Positions 26,357-35,772 of a stretch of 64,000 nt of DNA are shown here, one piece after another. Both the position numbers and the translations under genes were made by a program. Under the pieces are notes generated by a model that searched no databases, was not told where the DNA came from, and saw only the letters and a list, made by a program, of their open reading frames with translations. The stretch's first letter is position 1; each line of letters starts with the position of its first letter. Origin of the DNA: Deltaproteobacteria bacterium (GTDB lineage Bacteria > Bdellovibrionota > Bdellovibrionia > Bdellovibrionales > Bdellovibrionaceae); NCBI GenBank assembly GCA_017302835.1, contig JAFLCC010000012.1, positions 1-64,000 on the forward strand, in the 5' to 3' direction.

Positions 26357-27671
26357 GGGTTAAATTTTCTGCTACAGTTTTGGATAAGGTTTCTTTTACT
26401 ACAAAAAAACACCCCACTAAAGATAAAACTAAAATATAAAAAGAAACAACAATATAGTTAATGGGCTCTATCGCTAGAGACATCAAATTGGGCTCCACAA
26501 ACTGACCCGCCTTGTAAGAAATATTTAGGTTATTTATAAAGAGCGTGGCCGTCAGAGAAATAATTGCCCCCACAAAAGAACCAAATAAACTTAGCAAACC
26601 AACTTCGACATAGAAAATATTTCGAATTAAACTTTTCGTATAACCAAGACTTCTGAGTGTTCCAATTTCTTTGGTTCTTTCTTTAATACTTTTAAGAAGG
26701 GAATTCATGATGCTCAAAGAGACAATGAGCAAAACAATAATAATGACGAAAGTTTTGAAAATCTTCATCAACCCCATCGTTCTTTTATAAAAATCGCCAA
26801 TCTCCTCGTGGTCCTTCCAAGAAAGAATTCTCACCTCTGGGGGAAGCTCATCCTGGATTTGTTTAAACAATTTTTTATCGTTCTTTAGACTCTCACTAAA
26901 AAATGTTAAGTAACTAACTCCTTTGGTGTCATAAAGCTCCTGAGCCTTTACAAGGGATAACTGAATCGTTCTGGCATCTAACTCTATAAATCCACCATCG
27001 ATGATTCCTAAAATATTAAAATCAAGGGAATTAATTTGACTATTTACAGTCAGAACTGACAAGTTAAATTCATCGCCATTAAGACATTCGAATTCGTGAA
27101 TTTCTTTATCATAACCTTTTCTGGTAGCAATATGTTTTCTGATTTTGTCTTTTTTTTCACAATCAAAGTTTTTAGCTAAAGTCTGTCCCAACAAAACTTT
27201 ATCTGGCAATGGACTTTGATACAAGGACCTCCCAAATAAGGTGTCTTTTTCCCAATAAGGGAGGCGCAATCTTCGGCAATTCTCCACATCAAAACCGTTA
27301 CCAATAAACAAAAATTGTTGAGATTTTTTTTGAATCATTCCACTTATTCTTAGCACCGAACAAATAGGCCAATCCGCAGTGTGGTACTTGCTGATAATGT
27401 CCTTAATCATTTTCTGAGTGGGCTCTTGCAAATAAAACTTCCAGGGTTCTTTCTTAGCTGCCGAGCTTAAACTTAAATTATGCTCAATAATAAAATCACC
27501 GAACATGCTTTTATGTGAATGCGTCTCTTGTAAAAACAAATCGAGGTCCGCGATATAACCTTGAAATAACACTAAGGAAATGAAGGCCGAAGCCAAACTT
27601 AGCAAAGTGGATTTACTTTGCTTGGAATAATTCACTATATTTTTAAAAGCTAATTTAAATAGTATTTTCAT
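26349..27671 (-). CDS. ABC transporter permease, FtsX/LolC-MacB type (second permease)
   Basis: 440 aa with the FtsX-fold layout: one transmembrane helix at the N-terminus, a large periplasmic domain (about residues 45-300), then three helices at the C-terminus. The cytoplasmic coupling motif ERTKEIGTLRSLGYT near 335 is typical of LolC/E and MacB permeases. This family does not move substrates through the membrane but works on periplasmic or outer-leaflet substrates. It overlaps the LolA-like gene before it by 4 bp and the barrel gene after it by 8 bp. The periplasmic domain contains a Cys pair (FDCEKKD and FECLNGD). Confidence 0.88.
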   Translation of the reverse strand: MKILFKLAFKNIVNYSKQSKSTLLSLASAFISLVLFQGYIADLDLFLQETHSHKSMFGDFIIEHNLSLSSAAKKEPWKFYLQEPTQKMIKDIISKYHTADWPICSVLRISGMIQKKSQQFLFIGNGFDVENCRRLRLPYWEKDTLFGRSLYQSPLPDKVLLGQTLAKNFDCEKKDKIRKHIATRKGYDKEIHEFECLNGDEFNLSVLTVNSQINSLDFNILGIIDGGFIELDARTIQLSLVKAQELYDTKGVSYLTFFSESLKNDKKLFKQIQDELPPEVRILSWKDHEEIGDFYKRTMGLMKIFKTFVIIIVLLIVSLSIMNSLLKSIKERTKEIGTLRSLGYTKSLIRNIFYVEVGLLSLFGSFVGAIISLTATLFINNLNISYKAGQFVEPNLMSLAIEPINYIVVSFYILVLSLVGCFFVVKETLSKTVAENLTHA

Positions 27672-28396
27672 CGATTCAAATTATTAACATTAAAAATATT
27701 ATCAGAAATTTCATCAAGAATTGGTTTATCATAGGTGAGGATACTTTTATTTGCCAACCTGTTGGCATCCTGAATAAGCATTTCTGAAATAAAGGGAATT
27801 TTTTTACTTTTAACAAGAATAAAGTTATTATACTTAAAGCTGGCAATTTTAAATACCTTTCCACTTAAAGTAAGAAATTCAGCTTTTAATCCTAATTTAT
27901 CTTTTTCGCGAATCCAATATCTTATTTGATCATAGGTCATTGACTTATTCTTTGCTTTTAGAAGCAAAACCACAACGCTTTCATCTTGAATCATTTCCTT
28001 TTTTATCAAAGTGGGATTATAATCTTTAAAGTAATTGGTACTTGCTATATCCCCATTAGCTGCCTGACCAGATAGCCTTTCTCTGGCGGAAATAGAGACT
28101 GGTTTTTTGAGTGAAGGCTTAAAAAACCAAATAGTGCGATCATTAAATAAAAATGTTTCTCCTTTGAACCTTCCTGTGTCAGCGCTTTCAACATAGGCAT
28201 TGGAATCTTTAGCTTTTACTTTAAAATTTCGCTCTGTTTGAACTTCGTTTTCCCAAGATTTTATGTTGACCATCCATGTGATACCTTGACCGACGCCTCC
28301 CCTTGATCGATCTGAATCTTTTAGCAAGGTAAGAATATTCTCAGCTTGACTTATGGGACCAGAAAAACTGAGCAAAAAAATTAAAATCATTTTCAT
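27668..28396 (-). CDS. LolA-like outer membrane lipoprotein-sorting protein
   Basis: 242 aa with a signal peptide ending SQA. The mature part resembles the LolA/LolB-like fold group annotated as outer membrane lipoprotein-sorting proteins: half-open barrel strands such as TWMVNIKSWEN, GETFLFNDRTIWFFKPSLKKPVSI and VVLLLKAKNKSMTYDQIRYWI. Such proteins carry a hydrophobic cargo through the periplasm. It is encoded between the two FtsX-type permeases with 4-bp overlaps on both sides, so a role as the soluble carrier of this ABC system is likely. It is distinct from the housekeeping LolA, which is usually encoded elsewhere. Confidence 0.8.
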   Translation of the reverse strand: MKMILIFLLSFSGPISQAENILTLLKDSDRSRGGVGQGITWMVNIKSWENEVQTERNFKVKAKDSNAYVESADTGRFKGETFLFNDRTIWFFKPSLKKPVSISARERLSGQAANGDIASTNYFKDYNPTLIKKEMIQDESVVVLLLKAKNKSMTYDQIRYWIREKDKLGLKAEFLTLSGKVFKIASFKYNNFILVKSKKIPFISEMLIQDANRLANKSILTYDKPILDEISDNIFNVNNLNR

Positions 28397-29655
28397 TTAA
28401 AGACCCCCTGTTCATTTAACAGTTCAGCAATTTTAAAGTTCATTTTTTTCTTACACGAAAGATAAGAAGTTATAAACGTAATCAGTATAAGGGCCCCTGC
28501 GTGAATGATGGCAATTTTAAAACTTGTCACAATTGTAAAGTAGACATAACTCGAACTTCCCGCAGGCTCAAAAGGGATTTCTAAGCTGTTAATTATCTTG
28601 GAAACGATCAAATAACAAATACTTGAAACAACTATACTCCCTATAGTTAAAACCAAAACTTCAAGAGTGAACAGTCTTGAAATATGGGTGGTTGTAAATC
28701 CGATACTTCTTAACGTCCCAATTTCCTTCGTTCTTTCATTGATGCTCATCGTGAGGGTATTGATAATCGATAAAACAGAGGCCAAGGTAATCAACACATA
28801 AAAGAATATCCCTATGCTCATGACAAAAGACATGGTTCCCGTATAATAAAAACCAATCTCATCAGAGTCATAAGCAAAAATTTCATATTTCCCCTTAGGA
28901 AGTTCGCTTAATATGGTTTTTATTAAACTTTGGGTTTCATCCACATCATTTAAAAAAACCGCCAAATTATTTACTTTGTCGGTGGCCATTAACTCTTGCA
29001 GTTTCTCGAGGGACATCTTTGCGCTAATATCTTCGGAAAAAACCATTCCCGTTAAATGTTTTCCTGTTAACTCCTCGGTGATTCCATTGAAATAACCATC
29101 AAGGGTTTTACCCAAAATTTGAACTTCAATTTTTTCCTTAAGCGGAAATGTCTGCCCCAACATATTATATAAATTTGAAGTCAAGGATACCCCATCTGAA
29201 ACAGTTAATTGTGATTGCAGCGTGGGTATATTCTCTTTGAGTTCTTTATGATTTGCAATATAGGCCGAAAATCCTTTAGGGTAAGCCTGAATAAACAAAG
29301 GTAAATTTTTATCTCCCGAGGACAAGAGCGCAAATGAGGACAAAATCGGCGCAACGAATTCTATTTTATTTTGAAATTCATTTAAAGTTTTAGCAATTAA
29401 TTCTTGGTCCTGTTTGTTTAGCAAATATTTCTGAGGATCTCGATACAATTCTTTAACGGCTCCCTTTTTATAAATACTAAAATTCCCAAGATGATTTAAA
29501 TAAATAGTTTGGGATCGAATGGCCCTATCAACGGCCATGATATAACCTGATAGAACTAACATCCCGGTAAACCCAAAGACTAAAGCCAACCCTGTGGTCC
29601 AGCTTCTTCGTTTATTTCGATACAGATTTAAAAAGGACCATTTAAGAAAAATCAA
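28393..29655 (-). CDS. ABC transporter permease, FtsX/LolC-MacB type (first permease)
   Basis: 420 aa with the same layout as the second permease: N-terminal helix (TGLALVFGFTGMLVLSGYI), periplasmic domain, and three C-terminal helices. The coupling motif ERTKEIGTLRSIGFT near residue 300 is nearly identical to that of its sister, which points to an old duplication giving a LolC/LolE-like heterodimer. It overlaps the ATPase gene by 4 bp upstream and the LolA-like gene by 4 bp downstream. Confidence 0.88.
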   Translation of the reverse strand: MIFLKWSFLNLYRNKRRSWTTGLALVFGFTGMLVLSGYIMAVDRAIRSQTIYLNHLGNFSIYKKGAVKELYRDPQKYLLNKQDQELIAKTLNEFQNKIEFVAPILSSFALLSSGDKNLPLFIQAYPKGFSAYIANHKELKENIPTLQSQLTVSDGVSLTSNLYNMLGQTFPLKEKIEVQILGKTLDGYFNGITEELTGKHLTGMVFSEDISAKMSLEKLQELMATDKVNNLAVFLNDVDETQSLIKTILSELPKGKYEIFAYDSDEIGFYYTGTMSFVMSIGIFFYVLITLASVLSIINTLTMSINERTKEIGTLRSIGFTTTHISRLFTLEVLVLTIGSIVVSSICYLIVSKIINSLEIPFEPAGSSSYVYFTIVTSFKIAIIHAGALILITFITSYLSCKKKMNFKIAELLNEQGVFK

Positions 29656-30326
29656 ATTAGCTGCCCATCTTTAATATGAATGATTCTAGAAACTTTATTC
29701 ATTAATTTTTCGTCATGGGTGGAAAATAGAAAGGTAACTCCTTTCAATTTATTTAAATTGATCATCAAATCAATAACGCTCGCCGTGGTCACAGAGTCTA
29801 AATTAGCCGTAGGTTCATCAGCCAAGATGAAATCAGGATGATTTACCAAGGCCCTCGCAATGGCCACTCTTTGCCTTTGGCCGCCAGACAATTTATTTGG
29901 AGATGAATGGATGAAATCTATCAAGCCAACATCCATCAGGCATTTTTGAGCAGCCTCACGACGTTCCTTTTCTTTCATTTTCGTATTTAATAATAAGGGG
30001 ATTTCAACATTTTCCAAAACGGTCAACACGGGAATAAGATTAAAACTTTGAAAAATGAAGCCTATTTTCTCATTTCTTAGTTTGGCTTTCTGATCATCGT
30101 CTAGGTTGACAATGTTTTGATTTTGAAAAAGGATCTCTCCTTCATCTGGCTCATCAATAGTTCCAATCATATTAAGTAAAGTGCTTTTTCCAGATCCAGA
30201 GGCCCCTACGATCGCCGCGAATTCACCTTTTTTAATTATCAGATTAATATTCTTTAAGGCTTCAATAGAGGCATCACCTAAAAGGTATTTTTTAGAAACA
30301 TTTTTAAGTTCTATCAGCTTGTCCAT
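29652..30326 (-). CDS. ABC transporter ATPase, LolD/MacB type
   Basis: 224 aa with all nucleotide-binding motifs: Walker A GASGSGKST near residues 39-47, Q-loop FIFQSFNLIP, signature LSGGQRQRVAIARAL near 141, Walker B FILADEPTANLD, and the H-loop STHDEKL. Closest in pattern to LolD and the MacB ATPase. First gene of the five-gene operon (ATPase, permease, LolA-like, permease, barrel); every junction overlaps, so all five are translated from one mRNA. The promoter should lie in 30327-30434. Confidence 0.92.
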   Translation of the reverse strand: MDKLIELKNVSKKYLLGDASIEALKNINLIIKKGEFAAIVGASGSGKSTLLNMIGTIDEPDEGEILFQNQNIVNLDDDQKAKLRNEKIGFIFQSFNLIPVLTVLENVEIPLLLNTKMKEKERREAAQKCLMDVGLIDFIHSSPNKLSGGQRQRVAIARALVNHPDFILADEPTANLDSVTTASVIDLMINLNKLKGVTFLFSTHDEKLMNKVSRIIHIKDGQLI

Positions 30327-30434
30327 TTTTCAAATTATGTCTTTTAAATAATCCTTTGCCTAGCTCTTAAAACAACCCATCTAGTCATTAGGACCTGTGT
30401 AATAATAAAATAGACATTTTCCTTAGGCTTACCT

Positions 30435-31739
30435 TTAGGCTGCTTTTTTTATCACGTGATTTTCATCATCGAAATTTTGACTATGAATAGACAATTCAAG
30501 ATTTTTAATAAACTGAATCCAGGATCTTTGATTATTGATGAGCTTCCCAGAATAAATATTATTTTTTAAATCTCTTAAAATTCGAACTTCAATAAGATCT
30601 TTAATTGGCATGCCTCTTACAAATCGAACCAGGTAACTTTCATCGGGAGCCATTTTGCTGCTAGTTTTAATCATGATTCCTGTTCGCGAAAAATTTAAAA
30701 TATGCCCATGAATTAAATCTTTGAAATCTAAAGAATATCTTTGTCCCTCAGGAATATCTACTCTTAAAATCTCAATTTCATAATTAGACACGTACCTGAC
30801 CCCGTTTCTTGCTTTTTTAAGCTTCAAAATATCAGTTTCATTTCGATTAAAGAAATTTGGAAAAACTTCTTTGTAGGCATTTAATACCTCAAGCTTCTCT
30901 TTTTCGCCAAGGGACTCGATAATTTTTTCCTTTTCACGAAAAAACAATTCCAGACTATCTTTCTCAAAACCATAGTGGAAGGGAAGGTTAAATTTAAATT
31001 GTTCAAAGTTTCCTATTTTCTTAAGGTCCTGTTGTTTATAAAATTTAAATAGATTCTTTGAATCCTCTTTATAAGCATAGTGTTTAAAGAATAGACTTTC
31101 AAGCTCGCCTAAATTTACGTAAAGGAAGTAGGAAGGAGAGTTATTAACAAAACCATGGGCAATTTTTTTAGTTTTAAATCGATGAAAAAAAAATAGAGCC
31201 TGATAGTACGAGGCCACATTTGATCTGACCCCGATAATCCAATAATTAACTCCCGCATATTGTGTCGCGTAATGATACATGTACCGAGTTAATGAAAACA
31301 CCAGGGAGTGGGACCTTCTAAACTCCTTTTTTATAGCTAAGGCTGAAATCTCAGCAATTCTTTTCCCTCTTTTTCTAAAACTGGAAATGTCCACAGCCCC
31401 CTCTGAAGGAAGTCCTAACTGACTATCCAGCACATGGGTGACTGTCCCTATGACTTCTTCATTATAAACCGCAACGATAATAATACTTGTCGGTAAACAG
31501 TGGTATTTTGTAACTCGAAGTTCATGGTCCTTACTGTCCATAAGTCCATTTTCAAGATAGGACTCATAGAGTAACTTAAAGGCCTGATTGATTTCATTTT
31601 TATTACTTGCAACCCTGATTTCTATGCCTTCGAGCTGAGATTCATCAATAGAAATGGAATTTCTAATAATTCCACTTTTTATTTTTTCTGGTAGTAATTG
31701 AAAAAGTTTCCAACTTAGTTTTCTTGGCGAAAATCTCAT
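30435..31739 (-). CDS. Acyltransferase (GNAT/FeeM-like) fused to a PilZ domain
   Basis: 434 aa, cytoplasmic. Residues about 40-230 look like a GNAT-fold acyltransferase of the N-acyl amino acid synthase (FeeM) / acyl-homoserine-lactone synthase type: EIRVASNKNEINQAFKLLYESY, VIGTVTHVLDS, EISALAIKKEFRRS. The C-terminal 110 residues carry a PilZ-like domain: RNGVR (RxxxR, c-di-GMP phosphate binding) near 312 and NFSRTG (variant of D/NxSxxG) near 350. This suggests an acyltransferase controlled by c-di-GMP. The first residue of the second motif is Asn, as in some functional PilZ proteins. Single gene; product and acyl donor unknown. Confidence 0.72.
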   Translation of the reverse strand: MRFSPRKLSWKLFQLLPEKIKSGIIRNSISIDESQLEGIEIRVASNKNEINQAFKLLYESYLENGLMDSKDHELRVTKYHCLPTSIIIVAVYNEEVIGTVTHVLDSQLGLPSEGAVDISSFRKRGKRIAEISALAIKKEFRRSHSLVFSLTRYMYHYATQYAGVNYWIIGVRSNVASYYQALFFFHRFKTKKIAHGFVNNSPSYFLYVNLGELESLFFKHYAYKEDSKNLFKFYKQQDLKKIGNFEQFKFNLPFHYGFEKDSLELFFREKEKIIESLGEKEKLEVLNAYKEVFPNFFNRNETDILKLKKARNGVRYVSNYEIEILRVDIPEGQRYSLDFKDLIHGHILNFSRTGIMIKTSSKMAPDESYLVRFVRGMPIKDLIEVRILRDLKNNIYSGKLINNQRSWIQFIKNLELSIHSQNFDDENHVIKKAA

Positions 31740-31851
31740 ACATCGATATCGGCAAAACTAGACCTGCCCTTTAGTCTGTTTTAAAGAACATCTTGATAAA
31801 TTATTTTGTTATCTCCATGTCTAAAAAGGCCTGTCTGCAAAATAGACAAAT

Positions 31852-32328
31852 TCACATAAACTCAATCTTCTCGATGTAAAAAACTTCTTCATTTCCCTTA
31901 GGCTTTTTCAAGATGACCTCATCGCCCACTTTTTTACCTAACAAACTCATGGCCAAGGGAGATTTCCATGATATTCTTCCCGCCTTCACATCGAACTCGT
32001 CTTCGCCAACGATTTGATAATGATAGAACTTACCGTCTTCATCACTATAGGTAACCGTTGCTCCAAAAACAATTTTATCGGAGGTTATCTTTTTGGGGTC
32101 CACCACTTCTGAGCTGTCCAAGCGATCACCCAAAAACTTTAATCTTTTGTCAATTTCTCGGAGTCTCTTCTTTCCATAAAGGTAATCGGCGTTTTCAGAA
32201 CGATCGCCGTTACTAGCTGCCCACGAAACTGTTTCTACCACCTTGGGTCTTTCCTTTTGAAATAGCTCTAAATACTCTGCTTTTAAAAGCGAAAAACCCT
32301 GGGGAGTGATATAGTTTTTAGCACTCAT
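31852..32328 (-). CDS. greB: Transcription elongation factor GreB
   Basis: 158 aa. Rescues backtracked RNA polymerase by stimulating transcript cleavage. The N-terminal coiled coil carries NGDRSENADYLYGKKRLREIDKRLKFL, where the acidic tip residues and the YxYGKKRLREID pattern point to GreB rather than GreA. The C-terminal FKBP-like domain ends GNEEVFYIEKIEFM. It starts 6 bp after the stop of the nitronate monooxygenase-like gene, so both are probably on one transcript. Confidence 0.92.
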   Translation of the reverse strand: MSAKNYITPQGFSLLKAEYLELFQKERPKVVETVSWAASNGDRSENADYLYGKKRLREIDKRLKFLGDRLDSSEVVDPKKITSDKIVFGATVTYSDEDGKFYHYQIVGEDEFDVKAGRISWKSPLAMSLLGKKVGDEVILKKPKGNEEVFYIEKIEFM

Positions 32329-32334
32329 TTTTAA

Positions 32335-33546
32335 TTAAATAGTTTGAAAATTTAATTCAGCCAGTCCATTCATGCTAAAATTAAAACCGGCCTTGATCAA
32401 AGGACTAGGATCCTGCGGACGCACCTCAGAATGATTTGAATCTAATAAATGGCTATCTAGTTTTTTCCCTTGAAGTTCGTACATAAGTTCCTTCACTGAC
32501 ATGATTCTATCGATCAGATAGGCCTTGCTGCCAACCGTGTAAAGTTCCTTTTCATTCACATTTAATTCAATTGAGGCCAGCAGCCCATTACAAATACAAA
32601 AGGTTTTTTCATTTTCATATTTAGAAGGACAATTCCCTTTATTTAATAAATAACCTTTATCACACTTAGGAGCCCTGCCCCTCGTTAAAGCCTCTTGATA
32701 AAATGGTGATTGTTTCAAGACCCTAAACAACATCCCACAGGGAGATCCTGGCTTTGAAGCCAGCTCAATATCATCTTCGGTCGAAGTCACAAGCAGCTTC
32801 TTGTATTTCTCATTGGCTCCGGATTCATAGGTTGCTAGAAAACGAGTTCCCATTTGCACGCCGGCACAACCCATATCTAAATACATTTTTATGTCTTCAT
32901 GACTGTAAACTCCACCCGCTGCGATGACGGGCAAATTTCCCCATTTTTTAGCCACCGCAAAGACGTCTGTTAATAAATTTTCTAACTTATTCGAAGGATC
33001 CAACGCCTCTTCCACGTTTCTCCAGGCAATATGTCCACCAGCTAAAGGCCCCTCCACCACTACGGCATCAGGAAGACGGCCTGCTCGGCTCCACCTTTTA
33101 CAAATAATATCCAAAGCCCTGCCAGAAGAGACAATAGGAATTAACAAAACGTCTTTAGCTCGTGGGTGTTTTAAAGCAATTTCAGGCAGCTGAAGGGGCA
33201 ATCCCGCTCCGCTGATGATAGCATCCACTCCGCCATCCATGCTTCCATAAACAGAATCTTCATACTGATTGATAACCGCCACCATGATGTTCATGCCGAT
33301 GGCTCCACCTTTGCCAAGAAATTTAGCATCTCTGACATCTTGAGCTGCGGCCTCGCGAGCCTTCATTTTTCTGTTATGCCTCTTAGAAACAATTCGATCT
33401 AAACCAGCACTCGAAAGGACTCCCATCCCTCCTTCTAAAGCCACGGCGCCCGCAAGGGTGTAGCTTGACAATCCAATCCCCATACCACCTTGGATTATGG
33501 GCACATTCACTTCATAATTTTTAATTTTCATTGAGGGAAGAGTCAT
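32335..33546 (-). CDS. Nitronate monooxygenase / FabK-type flavoenzyme
   Basis: 403 aa FMN-dependent TIM-barrel protein. Visible: PIIQGGMGIGLSSYTLAGAVALEGGMGVLS at the N-terminus, VVEGPLAGGHIAW (the His of this motif is important in the nitronate monooxygenase family), VIAAGGVYSHEDI, and GCAGVQMGTRFLATYES, which binds the FMN phosphate. Members oxidise nitronates or, as FabK, reduce enoyl-ACP in fatty acid synthesis; sequence alone does not decide. A Cys-containing C-terminal extension (KGNCPSKYENEKTFCICNGLL) is somewhat unusual. AAGGA upstream supports the start at 33546. First gene before greB. Confidence 0.85.
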   Translation of the reverse strand: MTLPSMKIKNYEVNVPIIQGGMGIGLSSYTLAGAVALEGGMGVLSSAGLDRIVSKRHNRKMKAREAAAQDVRDAKFLGKGGAIGMNIMVAVINQYEDSVYGSMDGGVDAIISGAGLPLQLPEIALKHPRAKDVLLIPIVSSGRALDIICKRWSRAGRLPDAVVVEGPLAGGHIAWRNVEEALDPSNKLENLLTDVFAVAKKWGNLPVIAAGGVYSHEDIKMYLDMGCAGVQMGTRFLATYESGANEKYKKLLVTSTEDDIELASKPGSPCGMLFRVLKQSPFYQEALTRGRAPKCDKGYLLNKGNCPSKYENEKTFCICNGLLASIELNVNEKELYTVGSKAYLIDRIMSVKELMYELQGKKLDSHLLDSNHSEVRPQDPSPLIKAGFNFSMNGLAELNFQTI

Positions 33547-33831
33547 TCAACATCCTTTACTACTTTTAAACAGCATTTACTTTTACACAACATTTTCACA
33601 ACATTTCTGAAAGCACTTAATTTTAAGACAACAGGAACATGAAGATAGCCTTAATACTTTGGGCTGTAAAATCAAAAAAAAAGTAAGAATATTTTTCACA
33701 AAATTTTAGCTTATAATTATTGCAATGTGTCGACTTTGTTTGAACCTGGCCAGAGGTCCTAAGCCCTTATCTTTTTATTTCATTCAACCGAAGAAATCCC
33801 TGCGATCTTATAAATTGAATGGATTAATTAA

Positions 33832-35772
33832 ATGGGTTCTATGATTCGAAGACTATTTTGGGCATTTTTTCTTTCAGGAAGTTGTTTCCTAGCAACATTT
33901 TTATGGTTGCAAGCTCAAGAGAAAAGAACCACTGTTTCTGAAAAAGAGAGAATTGCCCAAGTAACGTATATCACTGAAGATGCCAGAAAAAAAATCCCAC
34001 AAAGCCTCCAATGGCTTCCTATTTCCAATGGGGATACCCTTTTCGATGGAGACTCTATCCGAACCTCTGATAAAAGTGAAGTGAAAATTAGCTTTACTGA
34101 CGGACGTTCTATCCTTGTAGATTCAGGGTCTACGATCGTCATCCAAAAAAATAAGGATGAAATTTCACTTGATTTAGTGGAAGGGTCTCTCTTTGTTGAT
34201 GCTAAAAAAGAAAATGTACCCACACGTGATTCTCTTGAAAACAAAGCAAAAACAAAAAATGAAATTGTTTTCAAATCTGAAAAGAACCGCTTTGTCCTGG
34301 ATGGATCTAAATCTATTTTGTCAAAAAGCAAAGGACAACAGGCCCAAGTGAATATCCTTGAAGGCCAGGGCAAATTCAACGACTCCTCTGGAAAAATGAA
34401 AGAACTAAATAAAGGCCAGTCCGTCACTCTCACAAATCAAGGCGCCCAAAACAATATTGAAATTAAAATATTATCTCCGAATTTAACAAAAGATTCGGAT
34501 CAAATGTCACAGATTTACTACATTAATCCTGAAGGAGATTCGACGGTTACTTTTAAATGGAGAGGTTTTCCCAAAAATCATGAGATCACATTGTTAACTG
34601 GAAAATCAAAAAAAGAACTGACGGAAACAGAGATCCTCCCTGCAAACACAGACCATGTAAATACACTCTTAAAATTAGGGACTCATTACTGGCAACTTGT
34701 TTCGAAAGACCCAAAAACAAAAACCAAGGTCCATTCTTCCAATGTTTATAAACTAGAAATTTTAAGCCGGTACCCAGCCATCCTGTTTGCTCCAGAAAAT
34801 AATAAACTCTTTGAAAATGAACTCATGCCTCTTTCTGTTCTTTTGCAATGGCAAAAACCAGAGTCTTCAAAAAGCGTTCATTTGGAACTAGGAACGCATT
34901 CCCAAATGCTTCCTCAATTTTTGATACTAAAAAATATCAATGTCAGTCAAACTCAGGAGTACACCGCCAAAGATCTTAAAGAAGGAGATTATTATTGGCG
35001 GTTATCGACAAAATATCCAGATTCAGATATTCCCTTTCAAACAAAAATTCAAAAATTTACTGTTAAAAAAACAATCAAGGAACCTCCCAAGCCCCCACCT
35101 CTCTTGTCTTGGATCAAAACTCCGGAAAAGCAATTTTACCTCAATCAACCCCATATTGAATTAAATTGGGAAACTCAATCCAGGAAAGAGGAAATCCTCT
35201 CATGGAATATTCAAGTTTTAGGCGCAGAAAACGAGAAAATCATCACGCAAAGAATTCCATCAACGGGAACTCAATTAAGCTCATTTAAATCCAACCTCAG
35301 CTCTCCAGGAAAGTTTTCAATATCTATTGAGGCTCTTGATAAAAATGGACTTGTATTGGGAACACTTCCCACGAGACAGATCGAAGTCAATGAATTCCCA
35401 TTGCCGAAGGCTCCCATTTTTAACAATGTAGATTATAAACGAAATACAAAAACAAATAAGGTGTTTTTTGAAAATGGAATTTTACAATTGAAATGGAATT
35501 TTCAAAGCCTCGTCAAAGAGTATGAGGTTGAATTAAATAGCTCTCTTGATTCGGAAAATCAAAAGCTCGTCCTTGATAAAAACTTACTTGATTACAAAGG
35601 GAAATCCGGTACCGGGCTCACTCCTGGACAATACCAAATAAAAATCACACCCATTGATCAACACAACCGCCGTGGGCCTTCCAGTGAAAGTTTCGATTTT
35701 GAAGTGCCTAAATTTACGACGATGTCCGCACCCAAACTGAAAAATTTAAACATTAAGCAAAATTCGGAGTGA
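33832..35772 (+). CDS. FecR-domain periplasmic protein, first gene of a cyclase operon
   Basis: 646 aa. One N-terminal membrane anchor or signal (residues about 4-28), a FecR-like domain at about 55-200 (ISNGDTLFDGDSIRTSDKSEVKISFTDGRSILVDSGSTI, with a glycine/aspartate-rich beta roll), then a long series of Ig/fibronectin-like beta repeats with Trp residues (TFKWRGFPKN, HYWQLVSK, YYWRLSTK, QLKWNFQS). FecR domains bind partners in the periplasm. Its last four bases overlap the next gene (GTGA), which itself has fibronectin-like repeats, and an adenylate cyclase gene closes the operon. The two proteins probably act together at the envelope. Start could also be the ATG at 33841. Confidence 0.82.
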   Translation: MGSMIRRLFWAFFLSGSCFLATFLWLQAQEKRTTVSEKERIAQVTYITEDARKKIPQSLQWLPISNGDTLFDGDSIRTSDKSEVKISFTDGRSILVDSGSTIVIQKNKDEISLDLVEGSLFVDAKKENVPTRDSLENKAKTKNEIVFKSEKNRFVLDGSKSILSKSKGQQAQVNILEGQGKFNDSSGKMKELNKGQSVTLTNQGAQNNIEIKILSPNLTKDSDQMSQIYYINPEGDSTVTFKWRGFPKNHEITLLTGKSKKELTETEILPANTDHVNTLLKLGTHYWQLVSKDPKTKTKVHSSNVYKLEILSRYPAILFAPENNKLFENELMPLSVLLQWQKPESSKSVHLELGTHSQMLPQFLILKNINVSQTQEYTAKDLKEGDYYWRLSTKYPDSDIPFQTKIQKFTVKKTIKEPPKPPPLLSWIKTPEKQFYLNQPHIELNWETQSRKEEILSWNIQVLGAENEKIITQRIPSTGTQLSSFKSNLSSPGKFSISIEALDKNGLVLGTLPTRQIEVNEFPLPKAPIFNNVDYKRNTKTNKVFFENGILQLKWNFQSLVKEYEVELNSSLDSENQKLVLDKNLLDYKGKSGTGLTPGQYQIKITPIDQHNRRGPSSESFDFEVPKFTTMSAPKLKNLNIKQNSE

